A DNA stretch of 34,113 nt, from contig CAINOO010000280.1 of assembly GCA_903851535.1 (NCBI GenBank), positions 1 through 34,113 on the forward strand, in the 5' to 3' direction. The position numbers and the translations under genes were made by a program. Position 1 is the first letter of the stretch; each line of letters begins with the position of its first letter. This document shows positions 28,613 through 34,113 of this stretch, piece by piece. This DNA comes from an uncultured Chlorobiaceae bacterium (GTDB lineage Bacteria > Bacteroidota > Chlorobiia > Chlorobiales > Chlorobiaceae). Below the pieces are notes generated by a model. The model worked only from the letters and a program-made list of their open reading frames with translations. It made no database searches and had not been told where the DNA came from.

Positions 28613-29692
28613 TTATTGCGGGTTCTGCATCCCGACTGTTGCCAGTTGGCCACATGCAGCATTAATGGTGGTGCCGTAGCTTTTTCTGACTGTGACATGC
28701 AGTCCTGAATTCATGAGGTACTGCTGGAACAACTCTCTGGCAGCACTATAAACAGGCTTGAATTTAATATTATTGATTGAATTGTAATCAATCAAATTTA
28801 TTTTGCACAAAAAGGTTTTTGCAAACCGGGCAAGAATCCTCGCATCATCGAGGGAGTCGTTAATCCCTTTGAGGAGCAGATAGACAATGGTAACTGGCAT
28901 TCCCGTCGATGAGCTGTACTCACCAAGTGATTTTCCCAGTTCCTTGACGGGATATTGCCGGGCCGCAATCGGCATCAGCGACTCACGTTTCTGTTGATCG
29001 GCGGAATGAAGCGAGACGGCAAGCTTTGTTTTCATTCCCGACTTTCCAAGCCGCTGGATTTCAGGGATGACACCCACAGTTGAAATTGTTATTCTTTTCT
29101 GCGAAAGGCAAAAACGGTAATTTCTTGTCGTAAGGGTTTCAATGGCCTCAATCACGTTATCGGTGTTCAGCAACGGTTCACCCATCCCCATAAATACAAT
29201 GTTGGTAAGGGCTTTGCCTGGTTCCCTTGCGGCAACCAGCTCGTTGAGCGCGTAAATTTGACCGGTAATCTCTCCGGCAGTGAGATTGCGCCGGAACCCC
29301 ATTCTTCCCGTAGCACAAAAAGGGCACTGCAGCGGGCAGCCGATCTGTGATGAAACGCAGGCTGTCATCCTGTTTTCTGACGCAATCAGGACACTTTCAA
29401 CCCTGTTGCCATCTTGCAACTCCAGCAGGATCTTTTGTGTCGGATTTTCGCAACCCTCTTCAAGGCACTCCTGATGGTCAACAGCACGCAATTGGTGGAT
29501 TGAAAAGCTCTCTGCAAGCTTTTTGCGCAACGCAAGACTCAGGATGGTCATCTCATCAAAACTTGCTGCATGGTGGCTGAAAAGCCATTGATGTATCTGT
29601 GTAGCCCTGAAGGAAGGCTCTCCCAGCGCACTCAGTGCCTGCTGAAGTTCCTTGAGTGTCAGATCGGTAATATTCTGGAGCGGTTCGGTCAT
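28613..29692 (-). CDS. rlmN: Dual-specificity 23S rRNA/tRNA adenine-C2 methyltransferase RlmN
   Basis: RlmN is a radical-SAM enzyme that methylates C2 of A2503 in 23S rRNA and A37 in some tRNAs. The 359-residue protein has the radical SAM cysteines in CPLQCPFCATG (about residue 115-125), GMGEPLLN, the SVSLH-type block AVSLHSADQQKR and a C-terminal GLHVTVRKSYGTTINAACGQL containing the second conserved Cys used for the methyl transfer mechanism. ATG 29692 is chosen over the TTG directly before it. There is no clear Shine-Dalgarno. It is the first gene of the rlmN-unknown-adk unit. Confidence 0.96.
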   Translation of the reverse strand: MTEPLQNITDLTLKELQQALSALGEPSFRATQIHQWLFSHHAASFDEMTILSLALRKKLAESFSIHQLRAVDHQECLEEGCENPTQKILLELQDGNRVESVLIASENRMTACVSSQIGCPLQCPFCATGRMGFRRNLTAGEITGQIYALNELVAAREPGKALTNIVFMGMGEPLLNTDNVIEAIETLTTRNYRFCLSQKRITISTVGVIPEIQRLGKSGMKTKLAVSLHSADQQKRESLMPIAARQYPVKELGKSLGEYSSSTGMPVTIVYLLLKGINDSLDDARILARFAKTFLCKINLIDYNSINNIKFKPVYSAARELFQQYLMNSGLHVTVRKSYGTTINAACGQLATVGMQNPQ

Positions 29693-29828
29693 CAAAAGGG
29701 ATCGTATTATGAAAAAAAAATCGTGAATTGATAAAATAACCTTCTTCAGGCAATATACAGGGACTGAAATTGTTAATTCCTGAAAACGATGACCGCAGCC
29801 TTCAGCAGGGCATGGAGCACTACCCCTG

Positions 29829-29850
29829 TTGCGGAACCACTCTTCCGCAA
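29829..29850. repeat. Perfect 8-base inverted repeat
   Basis: TTGCGGAA and TTCCGCAA are separated by six bases. There is no T-tract after either arm, so it is not an intrinsic terminator. It could be a regulator site or an RNA hairpin. Confidence 0.6.
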
Positions 29851-29893
29851 TTCAGAGACCCTTCGGCAGCACAGCCTTGTAGCTGATCGCGCA

Positions 29894-29908
29894 ATCACCT
29901 AAGGTGAT
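29894..29908. repeat. Short perfect inverted repeat
   Basis: ATCACC and GGTGAT flank TAA, giving a compact near-palindrome 44 bases after the preceding repeat. Possible operator half-sites, with no direct evidence of function. Confidence 0.45.
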
Positions 29909-29997
29909 GCACGCAAATTCTGATCAACTCCCCGCAATAAAGCAAACAGCGGCAACCACCACTCACTCCTGTTCCTGTTATAAATTGCAAAACTTCC

Positions 29998-30024
29998 TTA
30001 ATATCCTTGACAAGAAGATATTAA
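29998..30024. repeat. Perfect 8-base inverted repeat, AT-rich
   Basis: TTAATATC and GATATTAA are separated by 11 bases. The location 120 bases before the YdjM-like start and just upstream of the AGAAT-N5-TTC element suits a regulatory site. Confidence 0.55.
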
Positions 30025-30031
30025 TACGCTC

Positions 30032-30045
30032 AGAATACATTTTCT
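30032..30045. promoter_or_regulatory. Candidate SOS-like operator upstream of the YdjM-like operon
   Basis: AGAATACATTTTCT has the form AGAAT-N5-TTCW, matching in outline the element upstream of umuD (34076-34089). The distance to the gene start is about 100 bases. Assignment as a damage-response operator is inference from the shared pattern in two places. Confidence 0.25.
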
Positions 30046-30144
30046 CACAAAAACAAGAGTTACAACCCCGTTACAAGCTTTGTTGGTGTATAATGCAATA
30101 AGCAGGCTTTTGATTTTCCCTAATTTGTGACGAACAAGAAGATA

Positions 30145-30645
30145 ATGCAATACGCTCACCTGCCAACTGGCTATATCATCTCGAATCTTTTGTTCAAAAG
30201 ATTCCGCAAGTGCCAGGTATCGTACAAAACGTTTCTGTGTTCTGGTATGATTGGGGCAATAGCTCCCGACTTTGACATGATATATTTCTTTTTCAAAGAT
30301 CATATTTTCCACCATACGCACAGGTTTTACAGCCACTATCCCGTAATTTGGCTCTCTCTCCTGCTTCTGTCACTGTTATGGATGTGGTTACATAACTCCC
30401 ATAGTCAAAACCCTGCATTAGCTGTAATTTTTACCCTCAATGGCTTTGTCCACATGTTTTTGGATACCATTGAAAGCCCGATATACTGGTTAGCTCGACC
30501 TGGAAGCGTCGGCGAACCATTTTGTATTGAACAATACCTTCCATGGACTTCAGCAAGTCTTGAGTTCTTTATCCTGTTCGGGGCATTATGCTTATGGAAT
30601 AAAAAGCTTATCATGCGCCTGTATAGGGCAATAGATAACCTGTAG
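30145..30645 (+). CDS. Small integral membrane protein, YdjM/DUF457-like
   Basis: A 166-residue membrane protein with about four hydrophobic segments. Polar residues embedded in it form the pattern of the YdjM/LexA-regulated membrane metal-dependent hydrolase-like family: HLPTGY at the N-terminus, IAPDFDMIYFF, HHTHRFYSHYP and FVHMFLDTI. These conserved His and Asp residues could bind a metal. The match is by motif pattern only and is distant. ATG 30145 follows AAGAAG closely and is preferred over GTG 30127. The gene ends 11 bases before the TPR/HExxH gene, so they are co-transcribed. In E. coli ydjM is a LexA target, and here umuDC lies next door. Confidence 0.65.
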   Translation: MQYAHLPTGYIISNLLFKRFRKCQVSYKTFLCSGMIGAIAPDFDMIYFFFKDHIFHHTHRFYSHYPVIWLSLLLLSLLWMWLHNSHSQNPALAVIFTLNGFVHMFLDTIESPIYWLARPGSVGEPFCIEQYLPWTSASLEFFILFGALCLWNKKLIMRLYRAIDNL

Positions 30646-30656
30646 GATAAAACACC

Positions 30657-32300
30657 ATGCACACTATCCATCCGCTGAACGATTTTTTGTTTGAACCATT
30701 CCCGAAAGCAAAAGAGGCGGGGAACAATATTGACCTCCTTAAGCAGGAGATTGAGACGGTCATGAAAGATGATGAGTGCGCTGTGCAGCACAAACCCGAC
30801 GATTATGTCTCCTTGACACAGATTGCCATCAACCTGATCCAGAAAGGGAGCCTGGATGCGGCACGCCAATACCTCGACAGCGCATTTGCACTCAATCCCG
30901 CTTATCCGAATATCTATTATGCCTTTGCCCTCCTTGCAGATGCTGAACATCATTCCAGGGAAGCGTTTGAGATGTCGGTTGTTGCGCTTTTCAAGAATCC
31001 AAAAAAGGATCTGCTCTATCAGCAATCGCTGAGGAGCGCCATGAAGGCGGCAAGTGAGATTATTGACGAAGAGATCGGTGGTGATATCGTCAATGCCTAT
31101 GCCTCAATGCTGGAAGAGGAGTGTGGCAAAAAAATTGTTATCGAAGCGGATGCCGGGTTAAAGACGGCGGCCAAAATCGAGTTTGCCGAAAACCACGACC
31201 GGAGCTACCACCTCCTCAAATACAATCCAGACTACCCGACGGTTCATCACCTGATCATGCATGAGCTCGCGCACCTGCATTTTGCGACTCAAGCGCGACA
31301 GGAGGGGAAAAACAAGCGCTTTGTCAGTTATAATGAGAACAAAAAGCGATTCCTTGCCTCCCTTGATGAGGATGCCCGGAAGTTGAGCAAAAATGGGTAT
31401 GACGATGCGCTCATCAAGGAGTATTACACCATGTTGTTTCAGCGGTTGAACCAGCAGATCAACACGCCGATTGATCTCTATATCGAGGATTATCTGTTCC
31501 AGAATTATCCGGCTCTCATGCCCTATCAGTTCCTTTCGCTGCTTGGCCTCATACAAGAGGGAATTCACGCAACGACCGATGAACAGATCCTTACCATTGC
31601 GCCACCGGCTATCCTCTCGAAATCAAAGAGCTTTAATCTGGTCAATGCCCTGCACTTTAAAAAGCGTTATGGGGTCAACCTTATCGAAGAACACCAGCCA
31701 ACCTCCTCCGAAAGAGAGCAGGCAGAAACGTTCTACCGTGAATATGAGGAGTGCCGAACCCGGCACACACCCGGCGATGAATACGAACTGCTTCAGCGCT
31801 GGGCAAACCAGTTATATCTGCAGAACGCTTTCTCACTCGTCGAAGAGCCCGATTACCGGGAGCAAAGTGACCTCATTGAGTGCCTCAGCGCTGAAGTGCG
31901 GGTCGATTTGCCCGGCAAAGGTGATGCCCTATCTGAAGCCGCCAATCCGGCAGACAAGAAGATGCAGCTCTTCACCGGGGCGCATCAGGGCAAAGATATC
32001 AATATGGCCGTAACCCGGTTTATGGTCGAAGCACTGCATTACTTCAAAAAACTGAGCGACTCGGAGATCAATGCCATTGCCATCCAAACAGGCCTGCTGT
32101 ACGGGAAGGGGATAACCCCTGATGCAGAAGGCTACACCATCCCGCTCATAGCCGCCAAAACCTTCACTGGTTATCAGGTGCTGGCCTACTATTACGTGAG
32201 CCAGGCAAAGGCATTCCCTGAGTACCTGCTGCAACTCCAGCTCCCGTTTGACAAGGAGTACGAATTTGCTCTCGAAATGGTGGGGATGGGCGGCGGGTGA
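30657..32300 (+). CDS. TPR-containing putative zinc metalloprotease (HExxH), function unknown
   Basis: This 547-residue soluble protein does not match a family I can name with confidence. Residues about 50-120 look like TPR helices (LIQKGSLDAARQYLDSAFAL, then NPAYPNIYYAFALLADAEHH). A zinc-protease motif MHELAHLHF follows, with H202-E203-x-x-H206. About 70 residues later NTPIDLYIEDYL (E277) could supply the third ligand, as in some gluzincin-like enzymes. The remaining 250 residues are mostly helical with no known motif. No signal peptide or membrane segment is seen, so a cytoplasmic location is likely. It is co-transcribed with the YdjM-like gene and converges on umuC with two bases between the stop codons. 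An ImmA/IrrE-like regulatory protease is one possibility and a housekeeping peptidase another. Confidence 0.75.
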   Translation: MHTIHPLNDFLFEPFPKAKEAGNNIDLLKQEIETVMKDDECAVQHKPDDYVSLTQIAINLIQKGSLDAARQYLDSAFALNPAYPNIYYAFALLADAEHHSREAFEMSVVALFKNPKKDLLYQQSLRSAMKAASEIIDEEIGGDIVNAYASMLEEECGKKIVIEADAGLKTAAKIEFAENHDRSYHLLKYNPDYPTVHHLIMHELAHLHFATQARQEGKNKRFVSYNENKKRFLASLDEDARKLSKNGYDDALIKEYYTMLFQRLNQQINTPIDLYIEDYLFQNYPALMPYQFLSLLGLIQEGIHATTDEQILTIAPPAILSKSKSFNLVNALHFKKRYGVNLIEEHQPTSSEREQAETFYREYEECRTRHTPGDEYELLQRWANQLYLQNAFSLVEEPDYREQSDLIECLSAEVRVDLPGKGDALSEAANPADKKMQLFTGAHQGKDINMAVTRFMVEALHYFKKLSDSEINAIAIQTGLLYGKGITPDAEGYTIPLIAAKTFTGYQVLAYYYVSQAKAFPEYLLQLQLPFDKEYEFALEMVGMGGG

Positions 32301-32308
32301 ATTCACCC
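32295..32308. repeat. 14-base perfect palindrome covering both stop codons
   Basis: GGGTGAATTCACCC is fully self-complementary. Its two TGA triplets are the stop codons of the convergent TPR/HExxH and umuC genes. No terminator is present between them, so transcripts probably run into each other. Confidence 0.8.
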
Positions 32309-33577
32309 CTTCACCTCAATAATATCATCCCATCGCGTCGTATACCTGGCCGAAAGCCGCTCCTGCTGCGGTTTCCAGCTTCCCGGGTTCTCCGCTGCCA
32401 GTCGCACGGCACCGCGTCCATAGCGCTGATTAATCGCATCCATAACCTGCATGATCTTTTTATCCCGTTCATTCGGCAAAAGTTCCTCTTCCGCAAAGAG
32501 CGAAAGCGTTGTACTGCGTGCCTCTTTCGGCACAATCCCGCTGACAAGCACACCGGCCTTTTTGTAGCTCATACCGGCACGAAAGATACCCTCAAGCATC
32601 GTTTGCGCTGCCCGCAGAATCGTCATGGAGTCACTCGTTGGAGAGGGCAGGGAAGCCGTTCTGGTTCCCCAGTAGCGTTTGCACGACTCATCGAACGGGC
32701 TGGTGGCGATAAAAACGGTGAGCAGTGAAGCCAGAGAGTTCTCTTTTCGCAGCTTCACCGCGCACCTGGCTGCAAAGGTGGCGACGGCCTGCTGCAGCTC
32801 CTCATGCAAGGTAACGCTCCTGCCAAATGATCGTGACGTGCAGATGCTTTGCTTTGCAGGCCGCACCAGCTCCATCGTCAGGCAGGATGTGCCCTGCAGC
32901 TCAACCTGAATCCTGGCCCCGACAAGGTGCAGGTGCTTCTTCACCCATGCAGCAGGAGCCGCCGCCAGATCGGCGGCACTCTCAATCCGATTTGCCTGAA
33001 GCAGCTTGCTCCACTGCCGCCCGATACCCCAGATATCCTCAACCTTCGTTCGCTCAAGTGCCGTCCGGATCTCCTCTGCGGTTGCAAGTACGCAGACGCC
33101 CTGATAGTGCGGGTTCTTTTTTGCCAGCCGGTTGGCAATCTTGGCAAGCGTTTTTGTCGGTGCCATGCCGACACAGACCGGAATGCCGGTATGCTGCCTG
33201 ACCGTCCTGCGAATCAGCCTGCCATACTTCGTCAGGTCGAACCGCGCGAAGCTCGTCATATCCAAAAAAGCCTCATCAATGGAGTAAACTTCAATCTCGG
33301 GAGCAAGGGAGGCAAGCGTCATCATCACCCGCGACGACATATCGCCATAAAGGGCATAATTCGACGAAAAGACCGCCACATCATGCTGCTTGAGCAGCGG
33401 GCGACACTTGAATTCCGGCATACCCATCTGGATGCCAAGCGCCTTGGCCTCTTCAGAGCGGGCGATAATGCAGCCGTCATTGTTCGACAGTACCACGACC
33501 GGGCGCAAGTGCAGGGCAGGGTTGAACACCCGCTCACACGAAGCATAAAAGTTATTGCAGTCAACGAGGGCAAACAT
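32303..33577 (-). CDS. umuC: Y-family DNA polymerase V catalytic subunit UmuC
   Basis: UmuC performs error-prone translesion synthesis together with processed UmuD. The 424-residue protein starts MFALVDCNNFYASCERVF with metal ligand Asp6, and has the second catalytic site SIDEAFLDM with D101-E102. The steric gate region (NNFYASCE) and palm/finger blocks (LSNNDGCIIARSEEAK, GMAPTKTLAKIANRLAKK) are intact. The helix-hairpin-helix follows (VEDIWGIGRQWSKLLQ). Near the C-terminus STTLSLFAEEE is a likely beta-clamp-binding sequence. The start is supported by GGAG about 10 bases upstream. It lies 22 bases after umuD in one operon and is probably complete and functional. Confidence 0.97.
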   Translation of the reverse strand: MFALVDCNNFYASCERVFNPALHLRPVVVLSNNDGCIIARSEEAKALGIQMGMPEFKCRPLLKQHDVAVFSSNYALYGDMSSRVMMTLASLAPEIEVYSIDEAFLDMTSFARFDLTKYGRLIRRTVRQHTGIPVCVGMAPTKTLAKIANRLAKKNPHYQGVCVLATAEEIRTALERTKVEDIWGIGRQWSKLLQANRIESAADLAAAPAAWVKKHLHLVGARIQVELQGTSCLTMELVRPAKQSICTSRSFGRSVTLHEELQQAVATFAARCAVKLRKENSLASLLTVFIATSPFDESCKRYWGTRTASLPSPTSDSMTILRAAQTMLEGIFRAGMSYKKAGVLVSGIVPKEARSTTLSLFAEEELLPNERDKKIMQVMDAINQRYGRGAVRLAAENPGSWKPQQERLSARYTTRWDDIIEVKG

Positions 33578-33599
33578 AGGGTAAATCTCCGGCAGAGGG

Positions 33600-34052
33600 T
33601 TATCCCGGTTTGTGAATCACATAGGCGACAAGCCCCCACACCAGAAAGTCATTTTCTTCAGTGATTCTGATCGGCTTGAATTCGGCATTGGCCGCTACGA
33701 GGTAGACGCCATCATCCCGCACAGCAAGGCGTTTCACCGTAAACTCGCCATCAAGAAAACAAACAGCAATGCTGCCCTCTTTTGGCTCAAGGGCCTTGTC
33801 GATAACCAGCAGGTCGCCATCCTGAATGCCCGCATCAACCATCGAGTTACCTTTCACCCTCGCATAAAAAGTAGCCGCCGGATGCTTGACCAGCTCCTTG
33901 TTCAGGTCAAGGGCAAGATCCAGATACTCTTCAGCCGGTGAGGGAAACCCGGCAGCGATTGCTGTGCCGGCAAGCGGCAATTCAAGCTGTGTTGTAAAGT
34001 CCGGGGTAAAAAAGTCGAGTACCGGGCTGGCATGTATTCTTGTGAGTATCAT
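33600..34052 (-). CDS. umuD: UmuD, self-cleaving S24 subunit of DNA polymerase V
   Basis: UmuD is cleaved after RecA activation to UmuD', which joins UmuC. This 150-residue protein is close to the usual 139-145. It carries the cleavage site A34-G35 (IAAGFPSPAEEYLD), the catalytic Ser70 in GNSMVDAGI and Lys107 in FTVKRLAV, so the Ser/Lys dyad is intact. There is no DNA-binding domain, which separates it from LexA and phage repressors. The ATG follows GGAAACAGG. It is the first gene of umuDC, and its upstream 60 bases contain a candidate operator. Confidence 0.96.
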   Translation of the reverse strand: MILTRIHASPVLDFFTPDFTTQLELPLAGTAIAAGFPSPAEEYLDLALDLNKELVKHPAATFYARVKGNSMVDAGIQDGDLLVIDKALEPKEGSIAVCFLDGEFTVKRLAVRDDGVYLVAANAEFKPIRITEENDFLVWGLVAYVIHKPG

Positions 34053-34063
34053 CCTGTTTCCGT

Positions 34064-34095
34064 GTTTTCATTACCTGAATATACATTCTGAAAAC
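34064..34095. promoter_or_regulatory. Candidate SOS operator region upstream of umuD
   Basis: A GAATATACATTC near-palindrome (34077-34088, one mismatched pair) lies 24 bases before the umuD start. It resembles the GAAC-N4-GTTC LexA box of Gram-positive bacteria with C/G to T/A changes. It is nested in an outer GTTTTCA-N18-TGAAAAC repeat (34064-34070 and 34089-34095). On the umuD sense strand it reads AGAATGTATATTCA, giving the AGAAT-N5-TTCW form. No E. coli-type CTGT-N8-ACAG box was seen. Confidence 0.4.
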
Positions 34096-34113
34096 GAGAA
34101 GGAGATCCGCTTA

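Larger units (their letters stand above)
29693..30144. other. Gene-free stretch before the YdjM-like gene
   Basis: About 450 bases hold no gene I can support; a 65-codon frame at 29904 has no Shine-Dalgarno and a composition unlike a protein. The region contains three perfect inverted repeats (29829-29850, 29894-29908, 29998-30024) and an AGAAT-N5-TTC element (30032-30045). It must contain the promoters of rlmN (leftward) and the YdjM-like operon (rightward). A small RNA is possible but unproven. Confidence 0.55.

Noticed and set aside
29904-30101. 65-codon plus-strand frame in the gap before the YdjM-like gene
   Set aside because: No Shine-Dalgarno, no hydrophobic or globular pattern, and it runs through the inverted repeat at 29998-30024.
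32849-33664. 271-codon plus-strand frame opposite umuC
   Set aside because: Shadow of the well-supported umuC gene; its product is low-complexity, Arg/Pro/His-rich and matches no family.

Overview
The window reads as chromosomal DNA of a Gram-negative, probably anaerobic bacterium. I infer a green sulfur bacterium (Chlorobiaceae: Chlorobium/Pelodictyon type). The pointers are a stand-alone ArsA/Get3-like ATPase with an Hsp20-like tail, densely packed short operons with weak Shine-Dalgarno signals, and housekeeping genes next to small lineage-type unknowns. This assignment rests on family knowledge and was not searched.

Layout. 1-2619 (+): three overlapping genes (ATGA junctions): the tail of an unidentified gene, a membrane-anchored HEAT-repeat protein and a processive-type family 2 glycosyltransferase. 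2710-5460 (+): a CHASE3-GAF-PAS-GAF-GGDEF diguanylate cyclase. 5481-10749 (-): a likely four-gene operon, transcribed GH13-like protein, PfkB sugar kinase, Na+/solute symporter, Maf. 10822-13423 (+): truA and a LysM lytic transglycosylase. 13594-14781 (+): ArsA-like ATPase, convergent with serA (14870-16450, -) across a shared terminator. 16751-19076 (+): DAHP synthase and a GNAT-like protein, convergent with a small porin-like protein (19160-19870, -). 20126-22267 (+): an RsbW-like anti-sigma kinase and pgi. 22367-24226 (-): amtB followed by a divergent P-II gene. 24636-29692 (-): priA, then rlmN-unknown-adk. 30145-32300 (+): a small YdjM-like membrane protein and a TPR/HExxH protein, convergent with umuC-umuD (32303-34052, -).

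How the genes fit together. The glycosyltransferase and the adjacent c-di-GMP synthase suggest regulated surface polysaccharide. The GH13-kinase-symporter set suggests carbohydrate handling, but the GH13 protein lacks several canonical catalytic residues. serA and DAHP synthase are divergently arranged amino-acid biosynthesis genes. amtB/P-II is an ammonium uptake unit whose P-II has lost the uridylylation tyrosine and the 2-oxoglutarate-binding glutamine. The right end looks like a DNA-damage-linked segment: umuDC, a protein resembling the LexA-regulated YdjM family, and a putative zinc protease. Both transcription units are preceded by a similar AGAAT-N5-TTC element, and the gene-free stretch before the left one carries three perfect inverted repeats. 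This right-end segment is the best candidate for something not yet described.

No tRNA, rRNA, CRISPR array or insertion sequence was seen.
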